Shown: positions 27,265 to 37,565, counted from the stretch's first letter. The stretch is DNA of 64,000 nucleotides from Pseudoalteromonas carrageenovora IAM 12662 (GCF_900239935.1 NZ_LT965929.1:597001-661000), one strand, 5' to 3'. Translations and numbers: made by a program. Notes: generated by a model not told the origin, from the sequence alone.

Positions 27265-28029
27265 GTGAATAACTCAATACAACTAAAATTAATTGCGACT
27301 CATTTATTAGCCCAAAGAGGGGAAAGCCCAGCACGTTCAAATTTTCCTAAAGAGTTAATACTAGACTCGACTGATGATGCAATAGAAGTACAAAAGTTGA
27401 TGATTTATTTAAATGATCAAACAGTATATGGCTGGAAGTGTATGCTGCCGTTAGATGATGGAACGATTATATTAGCACCTCTTTTACATGCTCCAATAGA
27501 GCAAACCGAAAGCTGCTCGCTCTATACAACCAAAAATAAAGCGCTTATCGAACCAGAAATTGCGTTTATTTTAGAAAGCGATTTGCCAAGCAATAAAAAT
27601 TATTCTAATGAAGATATTGATACGGCTTTTACTCGTGCTCATTTAGCACTTGAGCTTATTCAAAAGAGATTTGATGAAAGCACTTTAAGCACTCACATTG
27701 AAAAATTAGCCGATGGTTTATCTAACCAAGGTGTATATGTAGGCCCACAAATAGATAATACAAAAGCCTATAACGCAAGTACTGTTAATATTAACATTAA
27801 GCAAACTGACGCTGAGTTAAGCTTTGCTGGTGCTCACCCTGCAGAGCTTGCGCAACTTCCTCTTTATTGGGCGGTTAACTATTTATCTGCCAAAGGAATT
27901 GACTTAAAAGCAGGGCACGTGTTTATAACTGGCTCATATTGTGGTGTGGTTGAGCTTAATACTGATCAGTTAATCACCATTAGCTACGAAGGTTTAGGTG
28001 CCTTTAGTACTACGTTTATATCAAAATAA
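27265..28029 (+). CDS. 2-keto-4-pentenoate hydratase/FAH-family protein
   Basis: A 254-aa protein of the MhpD-like hydratase and 4-oxalocrotonate decarboxylase group: VYGWKCMLPLDDG, the metal-binding acidic pair in IEPEIAFIL, HLALELIQKRF, and HVFITGSYCGVVEL near the end. The family hydrates or decarboxylates 2-oxo acids from aromatic degradation with Mg2+. No other aromatic-degradation genes are adjacent, so the substrate is open. GTG start with a GAGAT site upstream. Confidence 0.8.
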   Translation: MNNSIQLKLIATHLLAQRGESPARSNFPKELILDSTDDAIEVQKLMIYLNDQTVYGWKCMLPLDDGTIILAPLLHAPIEQTESCSLYTTKNKALIEPEIAFILESDLPSNKNYSNEDIDTAFTRAHLALELIQKRFDESTLSTHIEKLADGLSNQGVYVGPQIDNTKAYNASTVNINIKQTDAELSFAGAHPAELAQLPLYWAVNYLSAKGIDLKAGHVFITGSYCGVVELNTDQLITISYEGLGAFSTTFISK

Positions 28030-28043
28030 ATATAGCATTACTT

Positions 28044-28295
28044 AGGGCGTGTTGTATTTTTGTGGTTGAATTTGCAGCAGTGTGTTTGGTATTTAAGCAA
28101 GGCAGAGTCTATGACGTGTGGTTATTCCCCATAAATAGGCGATAACGCAGCATAAATTCCAAACATGCGCTGCCCAAAGGGTTCTTTACAGGGGCGATTA
28201 ACTCTTTGTTTCTCGGTTTTTACTTAGCCCACTAGGTTACAAACCTCGCGCCGCGATTAAATCCCCCCTAGATTGAACAAATTTCAATACGCCCC
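28044..28295. mobile_element. MITE copy 2
   Basis: About 252 bp, the same orientation as copy 1 and closely similar. Left terminal repeat AGGGCGTGTTG, right repeat CAATACGCCC, flanked by TA and CA. It lies between two convergent genes, and its right end encodes the last three codons and stop of the DUF6058-like gene. Confidence 0.85.
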
Positions 28296-28943
28296 AATAG
28301 ACAAATCGTACTTTAAAATAAGCGCATCTATGTAGCGGGCGCGTAGGGTTTGTTGTTTTTCGTGATCAGCCCCGTGGCCTAGCGCTTTGTTTAATAGCTT
28401 CATTGCGGGGTGTAGCTGTGTACGCTCCTGTTGATTTAAGGATGCTTTAGTGCGCAGCTCAGTAATGTCGTCAACTAATAATCTGCCAATATCAACACAT
28501 ACTATTTCGTCAATTAAACCATTTTGTGTAAGCACACCATATTTACTACATAAAAACTGCTGCCATACTTGTTGTAGGTGTTCATCTATTTCACAACCAA
28601 ACAATTCTTCGTTAAAGGTAAAACCTTGCTGAGCAAGTTTAGTAAGGCTTGCCGTGTATTGCTGTGCAAAATAATTAAAGGCATTACTCGATGATTCAAT
28701 CTTTTGTTTTATAAGCCCTTGGCCCCAATTTACGCAACCGCGAGGATAATAGTCATCGTATTCCTCACATTCATACAATCCAGAATACGAACTGCAACTT
28801 AATTGACTTTTTATACAATAACTTGGCTTAGGAAATACGCTGTGTTGCTGCCACGTATCTAGCTGCTCGGCATCAATATTTAAAGCATGGCAAAGCTCAT
28901 CGGTATTATAAAAATGAGTGGCTAAGTAGTTAGATAAACGCAT
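28284..28943 (-). CDS. DUF6058-like protein
   Basis: A 219-aa soluble protein. The N-terminal part (NYLATHFYNTDELCHALNI, then WQQHSVFPKPSY) looks like a helix-turn-helix-type module. A Cys-rich stretch (CIKSQLSCSSYSGLYECEEY) follows, then an alpha-helical remainder. It resembles DUF6058 proteins, whose function is unknown. ATG 28943 is chosen, since a longer frame adds only unlikely residues. The C-terminal GAY and stop come from the MITE, so the original C-terminus was probably altered. Confidence 0.6.
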   Translation of the reverse strand: MRLSNYLATHFYNTDELCHALNIDAEQLDTWQQHSVFPKPSYCIKSQLSCSSYSGLYECEEYDDYYPRGCVNWGQGLIKQKIESSSNAFNYFAQQYTASLTKLAQQGFTFNEELFGCEIDEHLQQVWQQFLCSKYGVLTQNGLIDEIVCVDIGRLLVDDITELRTKASLNQQERTQLHPAMKLLNKALGHGADHEKQQTLRARYIDALILKYDLSIGAY

Positions 28944-29115
28944 AAAGGCTCGCTTAAAGTTAAAAATACAAACACTGTTTAGATGTACAGTGTTTGTATT
29001 TTGTATTATCAAACTAAATAACACAAGCCATTTTACGTTTATTATTAGCTTAGGCCTGCAAAAATGCGTGCAAGTATGTTACAAATAGCGCAAGTTTTAT
29101 AAATAATGAATTTTT

Positions 29116-30033
29116 ATGCGCACCCTAGAACAAATTAAACAAGCAAGCTTAATTACCGCTATTAAAACCCCGTACTTAGCCAATGGTGAAATAGACCTAG
29201 CAAAGTACGACGAACTCGTTGAAATACAAATAGCAGCGGGAGTAGATGGCATTGTGGTTGGTGGTACAACCGGCGAAGGCCAGTTAATGAACTGGGAAGA
29301 GCATTTAATGCTTATTGCGCACAGTGCAAACAAGTATGGCAATAAGCTACTGATTGTAGGTAATACAGGCAGTAACAATACGCGTGAAGCAATAAAAGCC
29401 ACTAAATATGGTTTTGCCAGCGGCATGCATGCAGCGCTGCAAATTAACCCGTATTATGGCCGTACGTCAATTGCGGGTGTTATAGAGCACTTTAAGCGTG
29501 TGTTAGATATTGGACCTGCGTTTATTTACAACGTAGCAGGGCGTACAGGGCAAGACTTAACGCCTGATATTATTGAGCCATTAGCACAGCACCCTAACCT
29601 AATTGGTATAAAAGAATGTGGCGGTAATGAACGTATTACACACTACGAGCAGCAAGGTATTGCATGTTGGTCTGGTAACGATGACGAAGCGCACGACGCG
29701 CGCCATGTGCACAAAGCTCACGGTGTTATATCGGTTACCTCTAATCTTATACCTGGGTTGTTCCGCCAATTAATGGATACTAAAAATGATGCGTTAAATG
29801 CCTCATTACAACCTTTAATGAACTGGTTATTCTGCGAGCCAAACCCTATTGCTATTAACACCGCAATGATGATGACTGGCGCAGTGAACCCGGTATTTAG
29901 ATTACCGTATTTGCCACTGAGTGATGAGCAGCAAGCTCAAGGCGAAATATTAATTAACGAACTTAACGTTGATGATATCGTTGGCTCAAGAGCAGAAGTA
30001 TTAAATATCGACAATGTATTAATTTTATCTTAA
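29116..30033 (+). CDS. dapA: 4-hydroxy-tetrahydrodipicolinate synthase-like (DapA) aldolase
   Basis: A 305-aa TIM-barrel lyase that condenses pyruvate with aspartate semialdehyde in lysine and diaminopimelate synthesis. It shows VVGGTTGEGQL, the active Tyr and Arg in FIYNVAGRTGQDL, and the Schiff-base Lys in LIGIKECGG. Pro of the usual YNVPxRT is Ala here, and the sequence is closer to the longer plant-like and marine forms. It is monocistronic here, and the genome may hold another dapA copy. Confidence 0.85.
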   Translation: MRTLEQIKQASLITAIKTPYLANGEIDLAKYDELVEIQIAAGVDGIVVGGTTGEGQLMNWEEHLMLIAHSANKYGNKLLIVGNTGSNNTREAIKATKYGFASGMHAALQINPYYGRTSIAGVIEHFKRVLDIGPAFIYNVAGRTGQDLTPDIIEPLAQHPNLIGIKECGGNERITHYEQQGIACWSGNDDEAHDARHVHKAHGVISVTSNLIPGLFRQLMDTKNDALNASLQPLMNWLFCEPNPIAINTAMMMTGAVNPVFRLPYLPLSDEQQAQGEILINELNVDDIVGSRAEVLNIDNVLILS

Positions 30034-30081
30034 GTTTTTAATTATAGGCAGTAATCACTAACTGTTGACTCGTTTTTACTG

Positions 30082-30087
30082 TATAAT
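30082..30087 (+). promoter_or_regulatory. probable -10 element of the rhlE promoter
   Basis: A consensus TATAAT lies 38 bp before the ATG, with TAACTG at the -35 spacing of 17. The -35 match is weak. Confidence 0.4.
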
Positions 30088-30124
30088 TTGCGACCCTTGA
30101 TAATGTGGCCGCAGGTTATACAGC

Positions 30125-31426
30125 ATGAATTTTAAATCTTTTAGTTTTGCCCCTGAACTTATTCAGGCGTTAGACGAACTTAATTACCACACCCTTACGC
30201 CCATTCAGCGTTCAGCTATTCCGGCTGTTCGTAAAGGTAAAGACGTTTTAGCAAGTGCCCAAACTGGTACTGGTAAAACGGCAGCGTTTGCTTTACCTAT
30301 CATCCAAAAATTATTTGAATCAGAGCACAGCACAACAAATGCACCAAGTGCATTAGTACTTGCGCCAACGCGTGAGCTTGCAGAGCAGATAGCTAATAAC
30401 TTTAAAGCTTACGCAAAACACACTCCTTTAAAAGTAGTGAGCTTGTTTGGTGGTGTTAATACCGCAGGCCAAGCTAATTCACTAAAGGACGGTGTAGATG
30501 TTGTTGTTGCAACACCTGGGCGCTTACTTGATCACATTCGTTTAGGTAATTTAAGCCTTGCAAGTGTTAAACATTTAGTACTTGATGAAGCAGACCGTAT
30601 GCTTGATATGGGCTTTATTGAAGATATGCAAAGTGTTATTAAAAGCTGTGACGAGCAGCGTCAAATATTACTTTTCTCGGCTACGTTTCCAGCTGCGATT
30701 AAACAGTTTGCTTCTAAAGTATTAAAACAGCCTGAAATTGTACGTGTTGATCAAACTAATAGCACAGCAAGTACCGTTCAGCACGTTGTGTACCCAGTAG
30801 AAGAGCGCCGTAAACAAGAGCTTCTTTCAGAGCTGATTGGTAAAAAGAACTGGCAGCAAGTACTTGTATTTGTAAACATGAAAGAAACGGCAGATGAGCT
30901 TGTAAAAGAACTTAACCTTGACGGTATTCCTGCCACTGTATGTCACGGCGATAAGTCGCAAGGTAACCGCCGACGTGCACTTCGTGAATTTAAAGAAGGC
31001 AAAGTACGTGTTTTAGTGGCAACTGAAGTTGCTGCACGTGGTATTGATATTGATGGCCTCCCACGTGTAATTAATATTGATTTACCGTGGCTTGCTGAAG
31101 ATTACGTACACCGTATTGGCCGTACAGGTCGTGCTGGTAACCAAGGCCAAGCAATTTCATTTGTAAGCCGTGAAGAAGAAAATACTTTATTTGAAATCGA
31201 AGCGTTAATTGGTCAAAAAATTAAGCGTGTATATTTAGAGGGTTACGAAGTAAGTAACCGTGAAGTACTTATTGATAAAATTGGTAAAAAACCAGCGCAT
31301 TTACGCCGTAGCCGTACTAATAAGCCTACAGGGCAAGCAACAGGCGAAGCACGTGCTGTAAATCGCTCGCGTATTTCAAATGTACGTAAAAGCTTAAAAG
31401 GCGCCAAGCTTACCCTTAAAAAGTAA
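30125..31426 (+). CDS. rhlE: DEAD-box RNA helicase (RhlE-type)
   Basis: A 433-aa ATP-dependent RNA helicase. All motifs are present: Q motif with TPIQRSAIPAV, AQTGTGKTAAF, PTRELAEQI, TPGRLLD, VLDEADRMLDMGF, SAT, ARGIDIDGL and HRIGRTGRAG. The C-terminal tail is basic (RRSRTNKP, LKGAKLTLKK) as in RhlE proteins that act on ribosome assembly and mRNA. Strong terminator downstream. Confidence 0.93.
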   Translation: MNFKSFSFAPELIQALDELNYHTLTPIQRSAIPAVRKGKDVLASAQTGTGKTAAFALPIIQKLFESEHSTTNAPSALVLAPTRELAEQIANNFKAYAKHTPLKVVSLFGGVNTAGQANSLKDGVDVVVATPGRLLDHIRLGNLSLASVKHLVLDEADRMLDMGFIEDMQSVIKSCDEQRQILLFSATFPAAIKQFASKVLKQPEIVRVDQTNSTASTVQHVVYPVEERRKQELLSELIGKKNWQQVLVFVNMKETADELVKELNLDGIPATVCHGDKSQGNRRRALREFKEGKVRVLVATEVAARGIDIDGLPRVINIDLPWLAEDYVHRIGRTGRAGNQGQAISFVSREEENTLFEIEALIGQKIKRVYLEGYEVSNREVLIDKIGKKPAHLRRSRTNKPTGQATGEARAVNRSRISNVRKSLKGAKLTLKK

Positions 31427-31447
31427 GCTAAAACGCGAATTTTAATT

Positions 31448-31479
31448 AAAAAAAACCTGAGTTTACTCAGGTTTTTTTG
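31448..31479. terminator. terminator after rhlE, overlapping the amidase 3' end
   Basis: Arms AAAAACCTGAGT and ACTCAGGTTTTT around TT. The right arm encodes the last residues of the convergent amidase. Confidence 0.85.
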
Positions 31480-32962
31480 TATTTAATGAAAGTGTTTTAT
31501 CAATTATATCAGCATAAGTGTACGCAGCTTGCTCTTGGTTTATATTAGCAATAATAGATAACCCAACAGGTAAGTTACTTACCTTGCCCACAGGGAGTGT
31601 TATATGTGTGCTTCCTGCTATTGCGGGCAAAGAGCTGCTGCTGCCTTTAAAATTATCACCGTTAATGAGGTCGGTTTTCCACGCTGGTGATACTGTCGGG
31701 GCAATAACGATATCTATATCATTATTTTTATATAAATTAGTAATTGCTGATTTAGCCAGTGCACGGTAGCGTGTTTTAACGCGTTGATATTTATCTTTAT
31801 TTGTTAAATCAATTGCCTGCGACTTAGTAAGTATATCTTGTCCGAAGTAGGGCATTTCTGTTTCTTTATTTTGGCTATTAAAGTTAATGAGTGCCTCTAA
31901 GCTTTTAGTTTTTACTTCTTTTGGTGTGTTAGATAAGTAATGATTTATTTCAGCTTTAAAATCGTAAAGTAAAATGTAGTATTCATCAGCGAATAAAGAA
32001 TCTAGATTGTCGGTTACTTCTATTTCAGTAACGGTATGCCCTGCTTGTTTAAGTGCATTTAATTGCTTTTTATAAAGCTGCTGAGTTTGAATGGTAAATT
32101 TATCACTTGGTAGCGCACCAATTTTGAGTGTTGATTTAGCCGTTAACTCTTTTGAATTTAAAACAAACTCATGTGTTGATACATCTTTTTTATTTTCGCC
32201 TTGTAATACTGCAAGCACAAGTAGCGTATCTTTTAGGGTATGAGCCATAGGTCCAACAGTGTCTTGGCTGCTTGAAAGGGGAATAACCCCATTGCGTGAT
32301 ACTTGGCCCATGCTTGGTTTTATAGCATATACACCATTAACTGATGCGGGGCAGGTAATAGAGCCATCGGTTTCTGTGCCCAGTGCAATTGGTGCAAAGT
32401 TAAGTGCTACGGCCACTGCAGAGCCTGCACTAGAACCACACGGGTTTCTAGTTATATCGTGAGCATTATGTGTTTGTCCACCTACTGCGCTCCACCCAGA
32501 AGAAGAGTACGAAGATCGAAAATTGGCCCATTCACTCAGGTTTGCTTTACCTAAAATGATAGCGCCTGCTTCTCGCAGTTTTTTAACTACAAAAGCATCT
32601 TTATTTGTAATGTTATTTTTTAAAGCCAGCGATCCTGCTGTGGTTGGTAATACACCTTTGGTCTCTATGTTATCTTTAAGCAAAACGGGTATGCCATGAA
32701 GTGGCCCGGCCCATTTAGAATTTGCATAGAGTAAATCTAAAGCTTTAGCCTGTTCAATAGCTGAGGGATCGATATTAATCACAGCGTTATATTGTGGGTT
32801 GAGTTTTTCTATTCGGTTTATATAAGCTTGTGTAACGTGTTGTGCATTTGTAGTTTTGTTTTTATAAGCTATGTGAATTTGCTCTATAGTTTTTAAATTA
32901 TTCGCTTTAGCACTAAATACACAAAGCACACAAATTAAAGAAATAATGGTTGTTTTGGTCAT
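31463..32962 (-). CDS. exported amidase (amidase-signature family)
   Basis: A 499-aa hydrolase with a signal peptide (MTKTTIISLICVLCVFSAKA), hence periplasmic or secreted. The catalytic Ser-Ser-Lys triad is visible: Lys in PVLLKDNIETKG, Ser in NPCGSSAGSAVAVAL, and Ser in TETDGSITCPA. Relatives cut C-terminal or side-chain amides. The substrate is unknown. It is monocistronic, with terminators on both sides. Confidence 0.88.
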   Translation of the reverse strand: MTKTTIISLICVLCVFSAKANNLKTIEQIHIAYKNKTTNAQHVTQAYINRIEKLNPQYNAVINIDPSAIEQAKALDLLYANSKWAGPLHGIPVLLKDNIETKGVLPTTAGSLALKNNITNKDAFVVKKLREAGAIILGKANLSEWANFRSSYSSSGWSAVGGQTHNAHDITRNPCGSSAGSAVAVALNFAPIALGTETDGSITCPASVNGVYAIKPSMGQVSRNGVIPLSSSQDTVGPMAHTLKDTLLVLAVLQGENKKDVSTHEFVLNSKELTAKSTLKIGALPSDKFTIQTQQLYKKQLNALKQAGHTVTEIEVTDNLDSLFADEYYILLYDFKAEINHYLSNTPKEVKTKSLEALINFNSQNKETEMPYFGQDILTKSQAIDLTNKDKYQRVKTRYRALAKSAITNLYKNNDIDIVIAPTVSPAWKTDLINGDNFKGSSSSLPAIAGSTHITLPVGKVSNLPVGLSIIANINQEQAAYTYADIIDKTLSLNTKKPE

Positions 32963-33003
32963 TCTATTAAGCCGCTAATTGTTATTTATTATACATTTAG
33001 CAC

Positions 33004-33030
33004 AAAAAAGCCTCACAAAGTGAGGCTTTT
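33004..33030. terminator. bidirectional-looking terminator
   Basis: Arms AAAAGCCTCAC and GTGAGGCTTTT with loop AAA, 25 bp beyond the FAD dehydrogenase stop. Confidence 0.8.
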
Positions 33031-33054
33031 CGGTAAATAACTTAAAAAACCGGT

Positions 33055-34662
33055 TTAAGCGTTTTCTAACATTGAGAGTGCAACTGCTTCAGCCGCTTTA
33101 ATACCATCAATGCCTGCAGATAAAATACCACCTGCGTAACCTGCGCCTTCACCTGCTGGGTATAAACCTTTTGTATTTATACTTTGAAAACTTTTATCGC
33201 GTTTGATACTAATAGGCGATGATGTACGCGTTTCTACACCGGTTAATAAGCCATCGTTAGTTGAAAAACCACGAATTTGCTTATTAAATGCAGGTATGGC
33301 TTCGCGTATAGCATCGATAGCAAACTGCGGAAGTACTTTACCTAAATCGGTTAATTTAATCCCTGGTGTATATGAAGGCTCAACGCCGCCAATGTTACCC
33401 GATGGTTTGCCTTTTAAAAAATCACCGATAAGCTGAGCAGGGGCATCATAATTACTGCCGCCTAATGCATAAGCCTGTTCTTCTAATTTACGCTGTAAAT
33501 CAATACCTGCAAGCGGGTGCCCAGGGAAATCTTTTTCTGGGTTAATACCTACAACAATGGCGCTATTTGCGTTACGCTCACTACGTGAATATTGGCTCAT
33601 ACCGTTAGTAACAACACGGCCTTCTTCAGAGGTTGCGGCTACTACAGTGCCCCCTGGGCACATACAAAAGCTGTAAACCGTGCGGCCATTATCACAATGA
33701 TGAACGAGTTTGTAATCGGCTGAGCCTAAAATTGGGTTGCCTGCGTTATCTCCAAAGCGGCACTCGTCAATCATTGATTGTTTGTGCTCGATTCTAAAGC
33801 CAACAGAGAAGGGTTTAGCTTCTACATAAATACCTTTGTCGTGGATCATTTTAAAGGTATCACGAGCGCTGTGACCTACTGCAAGTACAACGTGACGAGT
33901 ATCTAGTTTTTCACCATTTGAAAGCGTTAAGCCGGTTACTTGTCCATCATCTAAATGAATGTCATCTACGCGTGTGCTAAAGCGTATTTCGCCGCCAAGC
34001 TCTATAATACGCGCGCGCATTTTTTCAATCATAGTAACAAGTTTAAACGTACCAATGTGCGGCTTACTTACATATAGAATTTCATCTGGTGCACCGGCTT
34101 CTACAAATTCGGTTATAACTTTACGACCATAATGTTTTGGATCTTTAACTTGGCTGTATAGTTTACCGTCTGAAAATGTACCTGCACCACCTTCACCAAA
34201 CTGCACATTAGACTCAGTATTAAGTGTGCGTTTACGCCAAAAGCCAAAGGTGTCTTTTGTGCGTTCGCGTACTTCTTTACCACGCTCTAAAATAATCGGG
34301 TTAAAGCCCATTTGAGCAAGGACTAAACCCGCAAATAAACCACACGGGCCAAAACCAATTACCACTGGGCGCTCGGTAATATTAGCAGGTGCTTGCGCTA
34401 CAAATTTGTAAGAAGTGTCGGGCGCCGGTTTTACGTGCTGATCTTTAGAAAATGTATTAAGGAGCGCTTCTTCGTTATCTACTTCAATATCAAGAGTGTA
34501 AATAAGTAAAATAGCTGTTTTTTTACGTGCGTCGTAGCCACGTTTAAACACATTATAGCTGTGCAATTGCTCAGGTTTTATTTTTAGTTTGTCTACTATG
34601 GCTTGGCCTATAGCATCTTCGTTATGATCAAGCGGCAGCTTTATTTCGGTTAAACGTATCAT
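33055..34662 (-). CDS. FAD-dependent dehydrogenase (COG2509 type)
   Basis: A 535-aa flavoprotein. The nucleotide-binding motif is VIGFGPCGLFAGLVLAQMGF (about residues 100-120) with ERGKEV next to it. FSVGFRIEHKQSMIDE, CMCPGGTVVAATSE and the C-terminal GEGAGYAGGILSAGIDGIKAAEA are family landmarks. The N-terminal 90 residues form a small conserved module with a KRGYDARKK segment. The reaction is unknown; relatives are widely annotated as NAD(P)/FAD-dependent oxidoreductase. Confidence 0.88.
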   Translation of the reverse strand: MIRLTEIKLPLDHNEDAIGQAIVDKLKIKPEQLHSYNVFKRGYDARKKTAILLIYTLDIEVDNEEALLNTFSKDQHVKPAPDTSYKFVAQAPANITERPVVIGFGPCGLFAGLVLAQMGFNPIILERGKEVRERTKDTFGFWRKRTLNTESNVQFGEGGAGTFSDGKLYSQVKDPKHYGRKVITEFVEAGAPDEILYVSKPHIGTFKLVTMIEKMRARIIELGGEIRFSTRVDDIHLDDGQVTGLTLSNGEKLDTRHVVLAVGHSARDTFKMIHDKGIYVEAKPFSVGFRIEHKQSMIDECRFGDNAGNPILGSADYKLVHHCDNGRTVYSFCMCPGGTVVAATSEEGRVVTNGMSQYSRSERNANSAIVVGINPEKDFPGHPLAGIDLQRKLEEQAYALGGSNYDAPAQLIGDFLKGKPSGNIGGVEPSYTPGIKLTDLGKVLPQFAIDAIREAIPAFNKQIRGFSTNDGLLTGVETRTSSPISIKRDKSFQSINTKGLYPAGEGAGYAGGILSAGIDGIKAAEAVALSMLENA

Positions 34663-34853
34663 TAGTATCTCTTTTAGGTGTCTTAGCGGGTTTATTTCCG
34701 CTCACAATAAGAAGTGTAGGGCACGTAATGGCTTTACATTGAGGGCGCATATATTACGTTAAATTGGCCAATTATGGCACTTATTTATTGTGTTTTTAGT
34801 GTGGTTGGGTATGATCCGCGCCTTAGATGATTAATTATTGGGTTTTAACTGTT

Positions 34854-35177
34854 ATGGCGTTTGTAGTCACCGAAAACTGTATTAAATGCAAATACACAGA
34901 TTGTGTGGCAGTGTGCCCTGCAGATGCCTTTTACGAAGGCCCTAACTTTTTAGCAATAAGCCCAATAGATTGTATTGATTGCGGTTTGTGTGTACCAGAG
35001 TGCCCCGCAGAGGCAATTTATCAAGAAGACGAACTTCCAGAAGATCAAAAAGAATTTACTGAACTTAACGCTGAGCTTGCTTTAGTTTGGCCACGTATTG
35101 TTGAGGTAAAACCAGCACCTGATGATGCAGACCAATGGAATGGTGTGGCTAATAAGCTTAAATTAATAGAAACCTAG
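34854..35177 (+). CDS. fdxA: 7Fe ferredoxin
   Basis: A 107-aa electron carrier with one 3Fe-4S and one 4Fe-4S cluster. The first motif [14 protein letters not shown] and the second [12 protein letters not shown] carry all Cys ligands. The C-terminal extension ([14 protein letters not shown]) is typical of FdxA. The start ATG 34854 matches the family start MAFVVTENC; an upstream frame from 34827 is spurious. Confidence 0.96.
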   Translation: MAFVVTENCIKCKYTDCVAVCPADAFYEGPNFLAISPIDCIDCGLCVPECPAEAIYQEDELPEDQKEFTELNAELALVWPRIVEVKPAPDDADQWNGVANKLKLIET

Positions 35178-35312
35178 CTTTTTAAATTAATCCTTTAATA
35201 TTAATTAGTTAAAATATCCAATATTTTTAGTATCATACTATTAACAAATGTACTGACTTAAATTACACTCCGTAGATAAGTTTACCTTTTTAGGGTAAAT
35301 ATCTCTAAATGG

Positions 35313-37565
35313 ATGTTTATGCAGTACTTTATAACTATAAAAAAACACTTCAGTGTTTTGTTTGCACTTACTTTTGCACTTTTATCTACAACCCCACTAT
35401 TAGCCGCTGAAAAAACACAGTATTCGCTGTCACATATCAGTACTAATATTACCGTTGATGGCGTACTTGACGAGCCACATTGGCAAAATGCCACATTAGT
35501 ACCTATTGCGTTTCAAGATGAGCCAAACGAAAAGGGTATACCACCTGTTAAAACCGACGCTTACATGTACGAAGATGGCAGCAACTTATATGTTGCATTT
35601 GTAGCCGAAGATCCTCAGCCTAGCCAAATTACAGCGTCACTTCGTGATAGAGATACGCTTTGGCAAGACGACACGGTTATTTTAATTATTGATACCTTTA
35701 ACGATGAGCGTTCAGCTTACGAATTTTATGTAAACCCATTAGGCGCGCAAGGTGATACTCGAATGAGTGACACCGATGGTTGGCAGTCAGACCCATCTTG
35801 GGATGCAATATGGGATAGCGCAGGTAAAATTACTGAGCAAGGCTTTGTGGTTGAAATGCGTATACCTTTTAAAGCACTTCGATTTCCTGAAAATAAGCCC
35901 GACCTAACGTGGGGGTTTGCGGTGTTACGAAATTATCAACGTGACGTGCTTTATCAACTTTCAAATATGGGTTTTGACCGAGATATAAAATGCAGCCTTT
36001 GTCAGTTTGATAAACTCCACGGTTTTAAAAACGTAAAAGCCAGTAAAAATTTACAATTAACGCCTACGCTTACAGCGCTTAGAAATGATTCAAAGCCAAC
36101 CTTACCTGGCAACTGGGATAACGGCGATATTAATACCGAAGCAGGACTAGATTTACGCTGGGGTGTTACTCAAGATGCGGTGATTAATGCGACAATTAAT
36201 CCTGATTTTTCGCAAATAGAAAGTGATGCTTTAGAGCTTGATGTAAACACTACTTACTCGATATATTATGACGAAAAGCGCCCGTTTTTTTTAGATGGGG
36301 CATCGTATTTTCAAAGTAGTTTATTTGAACTACTTTACACCCGCACTATTGCAGAGCCTGAGGTAGGGGCAAAACTGACTGGTAAAACGGATCAGCATAG
36401 CTATGCATTTATGTATGCAGATGACGATAACAGTAATATTTTATTACCTACAAACCAAGGCTCTGGTTTTGCTATTTTAGAGGAAAAAACTCACGCAGCA
36501 GCTGCCCGTTATCAATATGATATTGGCGATCAAGGTACTATAGGGCTTAGTACTACTCATAGAGAAAGTGATGATTACTACAATACGGTGATCTCTGTTG
36601 ATGGCAGTTACTGGTTTAATCAATCAGATACGCTTGCCTATCAAGTGGCAACGGCTGATTCTAAAAACTCAGCGTTTTTAACCAATAACTATAACTTAGT
36701 TAAAAATCAATCAGATGAAGCATACGCTATTGAATTCACAAGAGATAAGCGTGACTACAATGTGTCTGCGAGCTACGAAAATATCGGGAAAGATTATCGT
36801 ACAGACCTAGGTTACCAAGAAAAAGTAGATTACGAGAAAGTAGGCCTTGTAGGCGGACAAACTTGGTACAGCGACGAGTCAGGCTTATTAACGTCATGGT
36901 CTTACGAGGCCGACTGGAATAAAACATGGGCTCAAAATGGCGACTTACTTGAAGATGAATACCAAGGGTTTATAACATTAAAAGGCCAAAAACAGTCTAT
37001 TTTTGAAATTGGCTTACTTCATCGTTATGAGAATTATAACGATACTTTTTATAACCAAAACATTGGCTTTGTTTATACAGGCTTTAAACCTAAAAATAAT
37101 ATATGGCTTTCGTTTTATGGTGAATATGGTAGCCGTATAGATTACGCAAATGAGCAAATTGGCGAGTCGTACGCTACGCAAACGCAAGCTAAGTGGGATA
37201 TAAACGATCACTGGCAGGTAGACGTTAAGCATAATTACAGTGTGTTAGATAACCCTCAAGGTGAGCGAGTATATACCGCTAACTTATTAGATTTTAGGCT
37301 TTATTATAAATTTAGTATGCGTTCAATGCTTAAACTAATTTTACAATTTGAAGATATTGATAGAAATGAAGACGCTTACTTTTATCAAGTAAGTCACATA
37401 AATAAAGATTATGCCAGCCAACTTGTTTATTCGTACAAAATAAATGCGCAAACCTTATTTTACTTAGGGTACTCAGATAAAAGTTATCAAGACGACTCGC
37501 TAAAGCATGTTGAGCGTGATCAGCGCACATTTTTTACAAAAGTAAGTTATGCGTGGCAACTTTAA
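35313..37565 (+). CDS. CBM9-like/DUF5916 outer-membrane protein
   Basis: A 750-aa exported protein: signal peptide to about residue 32, a carbohydrate-binding family 9-like domain (about 45-230: NITVDGVLDEPHWQNA, YVAFVAEDPQPS, WQDDTVILIIDTFNDERSAYEF), and a DUF5916 beta-barrel (about 250-750: ATINPDFSQIESDALELDVN, YYDEKRPFFLDGASYF) ending in an aromatic beta strand (FTKVSYAWQL). It probably binds or passes a sugar-containing ligand at the cell surface. No processing enzymes are near. Confidence 0.85.
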   Translation: MFMQYFITIKKHFSVLFALTFALLSTTPLLAAEKTQYSLSHISTNITVDGVLDEPHWQNATLVPIAFQDEPNEKGIPPVKTDAYMYEDGSNLYVAFVAEDPQPSQITASLRDRDTLWQDDTVILIIDTFNDERSAYEFYVNPLGAQGDTRMSDTDGWQSDPSWDAIWDSAGKITEQGFVVEMRIPFKALRFPENKPDLTWGFAVLRNYQRDVLYQLSNMGFDRDIKCSLCQFDKLHGFKNVKASKNLQLTPTLTALRNDSKPTLPGNWDNGDINTEAGLDLRWGVTQDAVINATINPDFSQIESDALELDVNTTYSIYYDEKRPFFLDGASYFQSSLFELLYTRTIAEPEVGAKLTGKTDQHSYAFMYADDDNSNILLPTNQGSGFAILEEKTHAAAARYQYDIGDQGTIGLSTTHRESDDYYNTVISVDGSYWFNQSDTLAYQVATADSKNSAFLTNNYNLVKNQSDEAYAIEFTRDKRDYNVSASYENIGKDYRTDLGYQEKVDYEKVGLVGGQTWYSDESGLLTSWSYEADWNKTWAQNGDLLEDEYQGFITLKGQKQSIFEIGLLHRYENYNDTFYNQNIGFVYTGFKPKNNIWLSFYGEYGSRIDYANEQIGESYATQTQAKWDINDHWQVDVKHNYSVLDNPQGERVYTANLLDFRLYYKFSMRSMLKLILQFEDIDRNEDAYFYQVSHINKDYASQLVYSYKINAQTLFYLGYSDKSYQDDSLKHVERDQRTFFTKVSYAWQL

